A stretch of DNA of 22,470 nucleotides, taken from contig DIMT01000039.1 of the NCBI GenBank assembly GCA_002425705.1, positions 14,407 through 36,876 of the forward strand, given 5' to 3'. The number at the start of each line of letters is the position of its first letter. The first letter of the stretch is position 1. Origin of the DNA: Firmicutes bacterium UBA5559. GTDB lineage: Bacteria; Bacillota; Clostridia; Peptostreptococcales; Anaerovoracaceae. The position numbers were made by a program, and so were the translations under genes. Under the pieces are notes generated by a model. That model searched no databases. It was not told the origin of the DNA and worked only from the letters and a program-made list of their open reading frames with translations. This document shows positions 1 to 8,329 of the stretch, piece after piece.

Positions 1-1258
1 TAGTAAATTCCCCGTAATGATCCGTAAAGATTTCACCGTTGGTAGCAGTGGCCAGTCCGGTTTCAGAGGCCATGAGCCACTCTACATTGTCCTTGGGAAC
101 GCCTGGGGTTCCAATATATCGCCGGTAAAATTCACTGGTAGAGAACACCCCTCGTCGGCCGTTTCCCGTTCCAGTCACCAGGCTTCCCGGAATTTGGGCC
201 TCTCCTTCCAACTGGCCATAAGCGTCCTGAAGAGATGCTCCGATCTTCTGATGGATTTCCTCCGGCAGCCAAATGCAGAAACCAGGTTGAAAGTCGTGGT
301 CCCGGGAGTATTCATCATCAAATCCAAAACACTCAGAGCCTTCTCCTACCAGCCCCACAGCCATGTATTTTTCATATTCCGGGAATCGGGACAGCAACAT
401 GGATTTTCCCTTCTGCTGATACAAATCTCTGGCCATGGCCATGCCATTGGGTTTTCCTGCCATGGCTCCCGGTTCTGCTGCTTTTTCCAGATTCCGCTTT
501 ACTTCCTGATAGGCTTGGTTTTCCCCGTAGTTGGCTTTGATGATTTCCATAGCCCGTTTGAAATAACCGGCCGCATCCTCCCGGTTGCCGTGGTAATAGC
601 TCAGTTCCCCCATGGCATTGAGGGTGGAGGAGTAATGGACATCCTCCCGTCCGGGCAAACTTCGGAAAATAGCCTCTGCTTTTTTTAGATTTTCGCCTGC
701 CTCCCGATGCAGCCCTCTTTTCATCTGGCGGAGGGCCAGGGTCGTATAGGTGGTGGCTGTTTCCACCGGGTAATCCTGCAGGGGGAGGATGATTTTCAAG
801 GATTTTTCTGCATACTCCAAGGCTTTGGGAATATCCGAAATCAGATCATACACATGGCTGATATTATTGAAAAGGGCTGCCATCCGATAATCATTGTCCA
901 AACCTTGATTGCGGTAAATATCCTCTACCTGCTTGTAGGCTGCCAGTGCTTCCTGTCGGTTCCGCTCTTCTGTGTGAAGGCTGGCCAGATTCATCAGGGT
1001 TGTACCGTGTTGCAAGGTGTTTTCCAGTCCCAGTATCTTAATCGCCTCCAGGGCCAGAGCATAAATAGTCTTCCCTTCGGCGAAACGGTTGGTGACCCGG
1101 TAAACTCCCCCTAACTCGTTGCAAACTGCCAGAATAGCGGGAACATCATGCTCTCCTTTGGCCTTCTCCAGGCAGCGGATCATGTAGTCTTCCGCCTGAT
1201 GAATATCACCGGCCCGGAATATTTCATCCAATTCTTTATAGAAATTATTGACGTCCAT
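1..1258 (-). CDS. TPR-repeat protein with DUF4037 nucleotidyltransferase-like domain (partial, runs off left edge)
   Basis: This frame is open from an ATG at 1258 to the window edge (419 codons, no stop), so the C-terminus is missing. The start has a GGGAGG ribosome binding site. Residues 1-260 read as tandem amphipathic helix pairs of the tetratricopeptide type, for example motifs ending in KALEYAEKSLKI and AAGYFKRAMEII. From about residue 275 a different domain begins, with GEGSECFGFDDEYSRDHD at 305-322. This resembles the Gly-Ser plus Asp/Asp metal-site signature of DUF4037, a nucleotidyltransferase-fold family. The gene lies 18 bases downstream of a DUF4125 gene on the same strand, and the two probably form one transcript. 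Family function is unknown; nucleotide transfer is inferred from the motif only. Plus-strand ORFs here are shadows. Confidence 0.82.
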   Translation of the reverse strand, partial: MDVNNFYKELDEIFRAGDIHQAEDYMIRCLEKAKGEHDVPAILAVCNELGGVYRVTNRFAEGKTIYALALEAIKILGLENTLQHGTTLMNLASLHTEERNRQEALAAYKQVEDIYRNQGLDNDYRMAALFNNISHVYDLISDIPKALEYAEKSLKIILPLQDYPVETATTYTTLALRQMKRGLHREAGENLKKAEAIFRSLPGREDVHYSSTLNAMGELSYYHGNREDAAGYFKRAMEIIKANYGENQAYQEVKRNLEKAAEPGAMAGKPNGMAMARDLYQQKGKSMLLSRFPEYEKYMAVGLVGEGSECFGFDDEYSRDHDFQPGFCIWLPEEIHQKIGASLQDAYGQLEGEAQIPGSLVTGTGNGRRGVFSTSEFYRRYIGTPGVPKDNVEWLMASETGLATATNGEIFTDHYGEFT

Positions 1259-1276
1259 GGGTTTCCCTCCCTGATT

Positions 1277-1903
1277 CTATGATTGTTTCTCCGCTTCCTC
1301 CAGGGAGGCAAAGCCATATTGTTTTGTAGTGGATTCCAGGATACTCCGGACCACATTGCCGCCCCGATTTTTTTCCTCTGTCAGATGATTCAGCAGACTC
1401 TTCAGCGTATTTTCTGAATAGGTCTTCAGTTCTCCTCCCATATAAGTTTCCACGGAAGTGATGCCACTTTTATCGGCTGCCGCTTCCAGTGGTCTTCCCC
1501 GGCGGGATAGCTTGGGAAACTCCCTGGCAACCTCCTGATCCCAGAGAATCAGCAGATCCAGGATACGGCGGATCAGCAGAGATTTAGCCTGGTCCAACGG
1601 AGGCAGATAAGGCTGAAGCTTCGCCCGATAATATTCCGGATCAGTGGATTCCATCATATAGGCGTATTTCTCGGTAATCAGATTTCGACCGGCATCCCGA
1701 GCCTGGTTCAGGTCCTGGAGATAATGTTCCAAAGTCTCCGGATCCCAGGCCAGAAACTGGCTGCTTCGCATGATATTAAAAGTGGGATACTGATCCTGAC
1801 AGCCTGCCCGGCCGCCGATTCCCTCCACTTTCTGGAACATTTCCCATTCCATTGTCACGATATCCCGGATCAGCCGGGCCTTTTCTTCCTGGTTTTCCAT
1901 CGC
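1277..1903 (-). CDS. DUF4125 family protein
   Basis: A soluble protein of 208 residues with no membrane segment or signal peptide. Near the N-terminus it has MEWEMFQKVEGIGGRAGCQ, followed by RSSQFLAWDPETLEHYLQDL and GRNLITEKYAYMMES. These blocks match my recollection of the DUF4125 family, which is often found beside DUF4037 proteins. The ATG at 1903 is chosen over an upstream in-frame start at 1969 because it has AAGGAG at a suitable distance and because the probable promoter (1952-1960) lies inside the longer form. The function is not known. The conserved acidic and aromatic residues suggest a ligand-binding or enzymatic role, but nothing firmer can be said. Confidence 0.8.
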   Translation of the reverse strand, partial: AMENQEEKARLIRDIVTMEWEMFQKVEGIGGRAGCQDQYPTFNIMRSSQFLAWDPETLEHYLQDLNQARDAGRNLITEKYAYMMESTDPEYYRAKLQPYLPPLDQAKSLLIRRILDLLILWDQEVAREFPKLSRRGRPLEAAADKSGITSVETYMGGELKTYSENTLKSLLNHLTEEKNRGGNVVRSILESTTKQYGFASLEEAEKQS

Positions 1904-1951
1904 CGTCTCCTTGTTAAAATCCCTGATATTCACGATTCTTCTCTTGAGTCT

Positions 1952-1960
1952 ATTGTAGCA
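1952..1960 (-). promoter_or_regulatory. Extended -10 promoter for the DUF4125/DUF4037 pair
   Basis: On the minus strand the sequence reads TGCTACAAT, an extended -10 element (TGn followed by TACAAT). It lies about 50 bases upstream of the DUF4125 start at 1903. The -35 region is only a T-rich stretch. Inferred from sequence. Confidence 0.5.
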
Positions 1961-1992
1961 TATCCGCAAGAGTTTAAAAAACTTCTTTTTGC

Positions 1993-2045
1993 CAAAAATC
2001 GGGAAAACGGAAGCCTTTTCCTAAAGAATGTGCCTCCGTTTCCCG
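1993..2045 (-). terminator. Rho-independent terminator downstream of the small membrane-protein ORF
   Basis: On the minus strand a GC-rich stem (arms at 2032-2045 and 2000-2015, with one bulged T and one G-U pair) is followed by ATTTTTGG. It comes about 20 bases after the stop of the 30-codon ORF at 2065-2157 and before the DUF4125 promoter. It therefore closes a short, separate transcript. Confidence 0.7.
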
Positions 2046-2064
2046 TTGTCCTGCCTCTCCCTGC

Positions 2065-2157
2065 TCAGAAGAGAATCCAGATGGCTGCAATGACGATACT
2101 AGCAAGAATGACGGCCTCCATGGCGAAGGTCCCAAGCCTTATTTTTCTCTCGTCCAT
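2065..2157 (-). CDS. Small single-pass membrane peptide (30 aa, hypothetical)
   Basis: A 30-codon ORF from an ATG at 2157 to a TGA at 2065. The N-terminus is charged (MDERKIRLG), followed by about 18 hydrophobic residues (AVILASIVIAAIWILF at the C-terminus), the layout of a small single-pass inner-membrane peptide. The ribosome binding site is weak: AAAGGA lies about 11 bases upstream and GGATCGG closer. The case for a real gene is its context, with an extended -10 promoter at 2226-2234 and an intrinsic terminator at 1993-2045 bracketing just this ORF. I do not recognise the family. The transcript could instead be a small RNA. Confidence 0.5.
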   Translation of the reverse strand: MDERKIRLGTFAMEAVILASIVIAAIWILF

Positions 2158-2225
2158 ACCGATCCCATCCTTTCAACTCCGTCAATAACCGATACTGAGG
2201 ATGCCGGACTTATTCAGTTGATTCT

Positions 2226-2234
2226 ATTATACCA
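2226..2234 (-). promoter_or_regulatory. Extended -10 promoter for the small membrane-peptide transcript
   Basis: The minus strand reads TGGTATAAT, a consensus -10 hexamer with the TGn extension, about 70 bases upstream of the ORF starting at 2157. No good -35 hexamer was found, which is common for extended -10 promoters. It is divergent from the cardiolipin synthase promoter. Confidence 0.55.
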
Positions 2235-2253
2235 CCTTTTCAATAACATAACC

Positions 2254-2282
2254 TTTTCAATTCCATTTATTATGGATATAAT
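2254..2282 (+). promoter_or_regulatory. Probable sigma-A promoter of the cardiolipin synthase gene
   Basis: TTTTCA (2254-2259), a 17-base spacer and a consensus TATAAT (2277-2282) lie about 40 bases upstream of the ATG at 2321. The -35 is a 4/6 match. The spacer holds an inverted repeat, TCCAT-N5-ATGGA (2262-2276), that could be an operator. Confidence 0.5.
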
Positions 2283-2320
2283 AAGCCTATCTGGTGTTAC
2301 CTATACTATCGAGGTTATAT

Positions 2321-3850
2321 ATGAAAATAATCAAAAACATTCTATTCCACCGGATCACCTATCTGGTGCTGGCCTTCGGCGTTCAGTTATTCCTGCTGAT
2401 TGGCATCATTCTCCGATTCAGCCGATACTTCGTTTACTTCTATGGGTTCAGTGTTCTGCTGAGTCTGTTCGTGGTGGTCTTGATCGTCAATAAGAGCATG
2501 AACCCCTCCTATAAGCTGGCCTGGATTATTCCCATCCTGCTTTTCCCGGTTTTTGGGGGCTTGTTTTACATCATGTTTGGGAATTATCGATTGAGTAAAA
2601 AAAGCCATCGTCGGATGGAGGAAATAAGTACTCAGATCAATTTTCTGCTCCAGCAAGATAATATGAACTTAATAAAAAGCCTCTCTCAATCCGGTTCTGC
2701 CGCCTGTCAGTCTATGTACATTCAAAGGGCATCTTCCTTCCCCCCAATGGCCGATTCCGGGACTGAATATTTCCCCAGTGGGGAGGAGTTCCATCTTCAG
2801 CTTTTAAAAGAACTATCCAAAGCTCAGCGCTATATCTTCCTGGAATACTTCATCATTCAGGAAGGAAAAATGTGGAACAGCATCCTGGAAATCCTAAAGG
2901 AAAAAGCTGCCCAAGGGCTTGAGGTTCGAGTCATTTACGACGATGTCGGCTGTTTGATGACTCTGCCCCGCCATTACGATCAGCAACTCCGCAATTGGGG
3001 AATAAAAGCATGTATTTTCAATCCACTTGTCCCGGTATTGTCTGCTCTGCACAACAATAGAGATCACCGAAAGATCGGGGTAATTGACGGTCGTGTGGCT
3101 TTTACCGGTGGAGTCAACCTGGCAGATGAATACATCAATCAATACGAAAAGCACGGCCATTGGAAGGATACGGCCATCCGGATGACTGGCGGCGCCGCAT
3201 GGTCCATGACCCTTATGTTTCTCAGCCTTTGGGGATTTCTCCAGGATACGGACGAAGATTTCGCTGTTTTTTATCCAGAAACAAAAGAGACTGTCCTGCC
3301 CTCCGATGGCGTAGTACAGCCTTTCACAGACAGCCCGCTGGATGGGGAAACTGTCGGGGAGTCGGTTTATCTCAATATGATCTCAAAGGCCGAAAAATAT
3401 GTCTATATCAGCTCTCCCTATCTTATTATAGACAATGAAATGATTACCGCTCTGACTAATGCGGCAAAATCGGGAGTTGACGTGCGAATCATTACCCCGG
3501 GAGTTCCTGATAAACAAATCGTACACGCCGCTACTCGTTCCTTTTATCCGGCCTTGCTTCGGGGTGGAGTCCGCATCTTCGAATATACTCCTGGTTTTAT
3601 TCACAGCAAAGTCTATTTATCCGACGACCGGTTTGGTGTGGTCGGAACCATCAACTGCGATTTCAGAAGCCTTTACCTTCATTTCGAATGCGGGGCCTGG
3701 CTCTACGATGTTCCCGCCCTTTCTGATATTTATAAAGATTTCAATGAAACTTTCCTTCGGTGCCAAGAGGTAACTCTGGACCAATTAGGACAAAATCCTC
3801 TAAAAAATATAGCATCGGCATTCTTAAGATTATTCGCTCCCTTCCTGTAA
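2321..3850 (+). CDS. cls: Cardiolipin synthase (phospholipase D superfamily)
   Basis: Joins two phosphatidylglycerol molecules into cardiolipin plus glycerol at the membrane. The 509-residue length is usual for bacterial Cls. Hydrophobic segments lie at about residues 12-33, 37-57 and 66-86, as in the N-terminal anchor of Cls. Two phospholipase D HKD motifs follow: H249-x-K251-x4-D256 (in DHRKIGVIDG) and H428-x-K430-x4-D435 (in FIHSKVYLSDD). Both catalytic histidines are present, so the enzyme should be active. The ATG at 2321 is preferred over an upstream in-frame GTG at 2294 because GAGG lies 7 bases before it. The gene appears to be a single unit with its own promoter. Confidence 0.93.
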   Translation: MKIIKNILFHRITYLVLAFGVQLFLLIGIILRFSRYFVYFYGFSVLLSLFVVVLIVNKSMNPSYKLAWIIPILLFPVFGGLFYIMFGNYRLSKKSHRRMEEISTQINFLLQQDNMNLIKSLSQSGSAACQSMYIQRASSFPPMADSGTEYFPSGEEFHLQLLKELSKAQRYIFLEYFIIQEGKMWNSILEILKEKAAQGLEVRVIYDDVGCLMTLPRHYDQQLRNWGIKACIFNPLVPVLSALHNNRDHRKIGVIDGRVAFTGGVNLADEYINQYEKHGHWKDTAIRMTGGAAWSMTLMFLSLWGFLQDTDEDFAVFYPETKETVLPSDGVVQPFTDSPLDGETVGESVYLNMISKAEKYVYISSPYLIIDNEMITALTNAAKSGVDVRIITPGVPDKQIVHAATRSFYPALLRGGVRIFEYTPGFIHSKVYLSDDRFGVVGTINCDFRSLYLHFECGAWLYDVPALSDIYKDFNETFLRCQEVTLDQLGQNPLKNIASAFLRLFAPFL

Positions 3851-3949
3851 ATATGTCCTCCATCCACATAGCTCTTTCCCTGGAAGTTCAGCAGGAGTCA
3901 TGAATACTGGCATGCATGAAGGATCCTGAATCGGGCTCCTGACAATGTT

Positions 3950-4987
3950 TTACCACATCATCAGGATTTTTTGAAGGATGACCGATGCGGCGGAAACAGA
4001 AAACCAGCAGCAGAGCCCCAGCAAAATTGGATGAAAACCATTGGTCAGCAGTCTTTTAAGATTGGTATTCCATCCGATTCCGGCCATGGCCATGATGATC
4101 AGGAATTTGCCTGCCCCAACCAGCCACCCGGAAATTTCCGGCATGGGCAATACCGTATGGATCAGGGAAGCACCCAGGAACCCGATAATGAACCAGGGGA
4201 AAATCCTGGCAATCGAATAATCGGTTTTCTTTCCAACCTGATTTTTACCAGCAGTCCCACTTTCTCTTCGGGTCGTCATCAAGGATAAGGTCAGGGTGAT
4301 TGGGATAATCATCAGGGTCCGGGTCAATTTGACGATGGTGGCCATGGTCAGGGCCTCATTGCTTCCTGCCGTCTGGCTCCATGCAGCTGCTGCTGCCACC
4401 ACCGACGACGTGTCGTTGATGGCGGTACCGGCAAAGAGGCCGAAGCCTGCATCGGTCATACCCATCAAGTGTCCCAGCGCCGGGAAGAGAAAGACGGCAC
4501 CGATGTTGAATAGAAATATGGTAGAGATGGCGTGGGCGATTTCTTCATCCCGAGCCTGGATCACCGGGGCGGTGGCAGCTATGGCAGATCCTCCGCAAAT
4601 GGCAGTACCCACTCCTATCAGGATGGTCATGTTCCGATCCGTTTTCAGGAATCGGCTGACCACCATGGCGGTGACAAAGGCGGCAGCCAGGGTACCAATA
4701 ATCAGGAGGAGGGACTGGCTCCCCACCTGAAAGACCCGAAACAAATCCATTTCAAAGCCCAGAAGAATGATTGCCCCCTGAAGAAGTTTTTTCGACGAAA
4801 AGGCAACTCCTTCGGCCAGATGCTTTCGCCCTATTCCCGACGGCAGGACTGCGGTCAATACCATCCCCAGGATTATGCCGAAAACCGGACCGCCAATAAG
4901 GGGAACTCCTTTTCCCAGCACCCAGGCCACTCCAGCGATTACCAGGCAGAATCCTACCCCCGGCCCTTTTGTTTTAATCCACTCCAT
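3950..4987 (-). CDS. YeiH/UPF0324 family membrane protein (putative sulfate exporter family)
   Basis: A 345-residue polytopic membrane protein with about ten hydrophobic segments. The family signature blocks are visible: GTAICGGSAIAA in the middle, FAGTAINDTSSVVAAA, and VKLTRTLMIIP after it. Such proteins are annotated as putative sulfate exporters; the transported substrate has little experimental support. The gene is divergent from a LysR regulator, the same arrangement as yeiH next to yeiE in enterobacteria, so the regulator probably controls it. Family assignment is firm; function is uncertain. Confidence 0.88.
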   Translation of the reverse strand: MEWIKTKGPGVGFCLVIAGVAWVLGKGVPLIGGPVFGIILGMVLTAVLPSGIGRKHLAEGVAFSSKKLLQGAIILLGFEMDLFRVFQVGSQSLLLIIGTLAAAFVTAMVVSRFLKTDRNMTILIGVGTAICGGSAIAATAPVIQARDEEIAHAISTIFLFNIGAVFLFPALGHLMGMTDAGFGLFAGTAINDTSSVVAAAAAWSQTAGSNEALTMATIVKLTRTLMIIPITLTLSLMTTRRESGTAGKNQVGKKTDYSIARIFPWFIIGFLGASLIHTVLPMPEISGWLVGAGKFLIIMAMAGIGWNTNLKRLLTNGFHPILLGLCCWFSVSAASVILQKILMMW

Positions 4988-5149
4988 ATTTCACCGCCTC
5001 ATGTTTAGCCCGATTCTTGTTATTCTCATTGTAGAAGAAGACATTGAATTTGTAAAATACTATGTTATTATATAATCAATAGGCAAATGGCTATGTTTTT
5101 TGCTTTGAATCCATCACCCACCTTCACGAGAGTTACGAAAGGAGGCCAT
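4988..5149. promoter_or_regulatory. Divergent control region between yeiH-like gene and LysR gene
   Basis: 162 bases between divergent starts. The middle (about 5040-5080) is very AT-rich and holds TATAAT (5071-5076) on the plus strand and an AATA-N6-TATT dyad near 5056-5069. This is the kind of site LysR regulators bind between divergent genes. I could not assign convincing -35 elements for either direction. Confidence 0.4.
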
Positions 5150-6043
5150 ATGACCTTCCGCCATTTGGAAATCTTCATCGCGGTAGCGGATCTGGGGAGC
5201 ATGACCCGAGCCTCTCATCAGCTTTATATTTCCCAGCCCACCGTAAGCCAGGCCATCGCCGAACTGGAAAGCCATTACGGCTTCCCCCTCTTTGAACGGT
5301 TTGGCCGAAGCCTTTCCATCACCGAGCAGGGGAAGGCCATCCTCAGCTATGCCCGCCACATCCAATCCCTGCTGGGTGAAATGGAGCAAACGTCAGAACG
5401 GCAGGAAACCTGCGGCCTCCTTCGAGTAGGAGCCAGCATGACCATCGGTTCCCGGATTCTTCCCGCCCTGCTGCAACATCTTCAACAAGATGTCCCTGAA
5501 GCAGAATTTCAGGCAATTGTCCGAAACACCCGGGACCTGGAGTCTATGCTGCTGAAAAATCAACTGGACTGCGCATTGCTGGAAGGCTCCATCCATTACC
5601 CGGAATTGATAGAAACGCCATTCCTTCGGGACAGCCTGGCCTTGGTCTGTGGCAAGAGTCATCCACTCTATCAGGAGGCGATATCCGATCTGCCATCTCT
5701 CCAGGATCAGGTTTTTTTGGTTCGGGAACCGGGGTCCGGCACCAGGGAGCTTTTCGAAAGTGTGATGGCAACCGCAGAAATCAACTGGAAAGTCGGCTGG
5801 GAATGCGGAGACAGCAGTTCCCTGACCTATGCTGCAGAAAGAGGTTTTGGAATCGGGGTGATTTCCGGGAGCCTGATCCGGAATCAACAGACATCCGGAG
5901 CTCAGTACCGACTGCCCCTGCCGGATAACACCTTCCAAAGGACCTTTCGTCTGGTCTATCATAAAAACAAGTACATCACTCCATTAATGAAGCGATTTTT
6001 TCATCAGGTACTGAAGGGAGAAGGAGAATGCCTTCATGAATGA
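5150..6043 (+). CDS. LysR family transcriptional regulator
   Basis: A 297-residue protein. The N-terminus (MTFRHLEIFIAVADLGSMTR, then QPTVSQAIAELE) is the LysR winged helix-turn-helix. The remainder is the two-lobed effector-binding domain, with LLRVGASMTIGSRILPALL at the linker. The ATG at 5150 is chosen over an upstream ATG at 5087 because it has AAAGGAGG at ideal spacing and starts at the usual family position. It is divergent from the YeiH-like gene and probably regulates it, like YeiE or CysL-type regulators. The stop overlaps the start of the folate gene by 8 bases, so the two are co-transcribed. The effector is unknown. Confidence 0.9.
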   Translation: MTFRHLEIFIAVADLGSMTRASHQLYISQPTVSQAIAELESHYGFPLFERFGRSLSITEQGKAILSYARHIQSLLGEMEQTSERQETCGLLRVGASMTIGSRILPALLQHLQQDVPEAEFQAIVRNTRDLESMLLKNQLDCALLEGSIHYPELIETPFLRDSLALVCGKSHPLYQEAISDLPSLQDQVFLVREPGSGTRELFESVMATAEINWKVGWECGDSSSLTYAAERGFGIGVISGSLIRNQQTSGAQYRLPLPDNTFQRTFRLVYHKNKYITPLMKRFFHQVLKGEGECLHE

Positions 6044-6665
6044 ATTTGAAAATAAAGAGAACAATGAAAAACAGCTGGAAAAGAGCCGGCTGCGGAATGA
6101 AATCCTGAAAAAACGGATTCGGCTGGAGCCGAAGGATCTGGAAAAAGGGGGATTGGAACTGGTAGAAAAAGTAACCTCCCTGCCGATATACGATCAGGCC
6201 CGGCGGATCATGGTCTACGCCGATTTCCGGAAGGAAGTTCCCACCGGACTGCTGATGGACCGGATCCTGCAGGACGGCAAAAATCTGGTCCTTCCCTTAA
6301 CCGACAAAGCGTTTCAGATTATTCCTTATGAACTGCCGGCAGGGCTGACGGAATGGCAGGAGCACCTGATTCCTTCCTCCTTTGGTGTGCCGGAACCGGA
6401 TCCCGGTTTCTGGTTTTCCGCCGATCCCGAAACCATCGACCTGATTCTGATTCCCGGATCCGTCTTTGATGAAAAGGGCGGGCGAATCGGATACGGCAAG
6501 GGGTGCTATGACCGCTTCCTGCCGAAGCTTCGGCCCGGTGTTCCAAAGATCGCATTGGCTTATGACTTCCAGGTGATTCCTGACCTTCCCGTTGATGATA
6601 AGGATGTGACCATGGACAAGATTCTCACGATTATGACGAATGTCATAAAAAAACAGGCGGACTAA
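6036..6665 (+). CDS. 5-formyltetrahydrofolate cyclo-ligase (5,10-methenyl-THF synthetase)
   Basis: Converts 5-formyl-tetrahydrofolate to 5,10-methenyl-tetrahydrofolate using ATP, returning a storage or inhibitory folate to the one-carbon pool. The 209-residue length suits the family. The C-terminal signature is clear, PGSVFDEKGGRIGYGKGCYDR, the nucleotide/folate-binding loop. The N-terminal helix has the usual basic pattern (KSRLRNEILKKR). It overlaps the LysR gene by 8 bases. Its last codons and stop form one arm and the loop of a hairpin that acts as terminator for the facing pho operon; its stop (6663-6665) and the phoR stop (6662-6664) overlap on opposite strands. Confidence 0.92.
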   Translation: MNEFENKENNEKQLEKSRLRNEILKKRIRLEPKDLEKGGLELVEKVTSLPIYDQARRIMVYADFRKEVPTGLLMDRILQDGKNLVLPLTDKAFQIIPYELPAGLTEWQEHLIPSSFGVPEPDPGFWFSADPETIDLILIPGSVFDEKGGRIGYGKGCYDRFLPKLRPGVPKIALAYDFQVIPDLPVDDKDVTMDKILTIMTNVIKKQAD

Positions 6666-6673
6666 TCCGCCTG
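6647..6673 (-). terminator. Terminator of the pst-pho operon inside the facing gene's 3' end
   Basis: CAGGCGGA (6654-6661), loop CTAA, TCCGCCTG (6666-6673): a perfect 8-base stem. Read on the minus strand it is followed by seven T (6653-6647), a textbook intrinsic terminator just at the phoR stop. The plus strand has no T run, so it works for the minus strand only. Confidence 0.85.
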
Positions 6674-8329
6674 AAATTCAATTCTGATGGTGGTACCTTT
6701 CCCGGATCTGCTTTCTAGTTTTAAGCAGGCCTTGTGATAGGAGGCAATATGCTTGACGATGGAGAGCCCCAGTCCTGTGCCACCGGTGTTTTTGGAGTGG
6801 CTTTTATCTACCCGGTAAAACCGCTCGAATATCCGTTCCTGATGCTCTTCCGGAATTCCGATTCCCGTATCTGCCACCTCCAGGATCACTTTGTCCTCCT
6901 TTTTAAGAATCCGAAGGTTCACCCGGCCCTTTTCCACATTATACTTGATGGCGTTGTCCAGCAGGTTGACCAGCAGCTCCTCCAGCATAACAGGAATACC
7001 CTGAATAAAGGCCTGGTCTCCGGCAACTTCCAGTTGGATTCCCCGAAGGACTGCAGCAGAACGGAGCCGGTCTGCCGCTTTTTGGGCTTCTTCCAAAAGA
7101 TCCACCCTCTCCATAGGGATTCGGATATTTCCCTCATCCAGCTGAGAAAGACGGATGATGTCCTCAATCATAGTCAGCAGGGATCCGGCTTCTTCATGGA
7201 TCCGTCCAGCAAAGTCCACCGCATCTTCCCCCTCCGCCATCCGGTTTTTCAGGATTTCTGCATAACCCAGAATAGCCGTCAGGGGAGTTTTCAACTCATG
7301 GGACACGTTGGCGGTAAATTCCCGGCGAAGATTCTCGGCCCGCCGCTTTTCCGTCACGTCAAAGAGCATCAGAATTCCTCCGGAGACATCCCCTTCCAGA
7401 AATACCGGCGTCGACCGGAGCTGGTAGCTCTTATCCCGATCTTCGATGATCTCTTCCTGAGGCTGACCCTTCAAGGTCTTTTCAACACCTTCCAGCAATT
7501 TCAGATTCCGGCTGACTACCGAGAAGTGTTTCCCAGGCAGATTTTCTTCTTCTGTTTCAAAGGCCCGGGCTGCGCTCCGGTTGATGGTCACGATTTTTCC
7601 GTCCCGATCCAGAATGATCAGCCCTTCCTCCATATGGGAGGTGATGTTGTTGAAATCATCAGTTCGAGCGGATAATTCCCTGATTTTTTCCTGAACCGCC
7701 TGGTTCAGCTTGTGAATTCGAAATACCAGAGGGGATAATTCTTCATAAAGCTTGGTTCCTTCCGGGTATTCCAAATCCATGTCGTTGATGGGCCGGATGA
7801 TTCTTCTGGTCTGAATGCCGGACAACACCAGGGCCAGAATTACGATCAACAAAACGATTCCCGCCAGAAGAATCACGCTTTCCCCCATGGAGGTCCGGAT
7901 GCTGTCGGTCCGGATGGAAAGGCGGAGCACGTTACCGTCCTCCGTCCGCTGGGCCAGATAAAACAGTTGACTGCCCAAGGTGTCCGAATTCCGGACACCC
8001 TCTCCCCGGCCTACTTCAAAAGCCGCTATTATCTCCGGACGGTCTCCGTGGTTTTCCATCTGGGCAGCGTTTGCCCGATTGTCATAAAGGACTTCACCGG
8101 AGGGAGCGATCAGGGTAATCCGGGAGTTCCGGTCTTCTCCCCGGACCCCTTCCAGGTAAGAGGCTCCTGCCTGCTCATAACCGGTGATTGCCAGAGCCAT
8201 CTGATTTTTCAGCTCCCGCTCCATATCCTTTTCCAGCTGCTGGTAGAGCAAGCCCGAAAATGCCGCCGTTGCCAGCAACACCGTTATTACAGAAAGCAGC
8301 ACCATGCTGCCGAATATTTTTCGTTTCAT
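6662..8329 (-). CDS. phoR: Phosphate-sensing histidine kinase PhoR
   Basis: Sensor kinase of 555 residues. Transmembrane segments lie at about 8-28 and 152-171, flanking an extracytoplasmic domain of about 120 residues. A PAS-like region (about 225-330) follows, then the H-box RREFTANVSHELKTPL with phospho-accepting His344, the N-box (NLLDNAIKYN), G1 (VADTGIGIP) and G2 (GGTGLGLSIVKH). All catalytic boxes are intact. It overlaps phoP by 4 bases (ATGA) and ends the pst operon, which identifies it as PhoR rather than another kinase. It phosphorylates PhoP at low phosphate, under control of the Pst transporter and PhoU. Confidence 0.93.
   Translation of the reverse strand: MKRKIFGSMVLLSVITVLLATAAFSGLLYQQLEKDMERELKNQMALAITGYEQAGASYLEGVRGEDRNSRITLIAPSGEVLYDNRANAAQMENHGDRPEIIAAFEVGRGEGVRNSDTLGSQLFYLAQRTEDGNVLRLSIRTDSIRTSMGESVILLAGIVLLIVILALVLSGIQTRRIIRPINDMDLEYPEGTKLYEELSPLVFRIHKLNQAVQEKIRELSARTDDFNNITSHMEEGLIILDRDGKIVTINRSAARAFETEEENLPGKHFSVVSRNLKLLEGVEKTLKGQPQEEIIEDRDKSYQLRSTPVFLEGDVSGGILMLFDVTEKRRAENLRREFTANVSHELKTPLTAILGYAEILKNRMAEGEDAVDFAGRIHEEAGSLLTMIEDIIRLSQLDEGNIRIPMERVDLLEEAQKAADRLRSAAVLRGIQLEVAGDQAFIQGIPVMLEELLVNLLDNAIKYNVEKGRVNLRILKKEDKVILEVADTGIGIPEEHQERIFERFYRVDKSHSKNTGGTGLGLSIVKHIASYHKACLKLESRSGKGTTIRIEFQAD

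Noticed and set aside
17..1114. Plus-strand ORFs of 223, 101 and 135 codons
   Set aside because: They lie opposite a continuous minus-strand frame with TPR/DUF4037 features and a proper start at 1258. Their translations show no family features.
3892..3941. CAGGAG...CTCCTG hairpin between cardiolipin synthase and the YeiH-like gene as a terminator
   Set aside because: The arms are only 6 bases with a 38-base loop, and the T run is short and distant.
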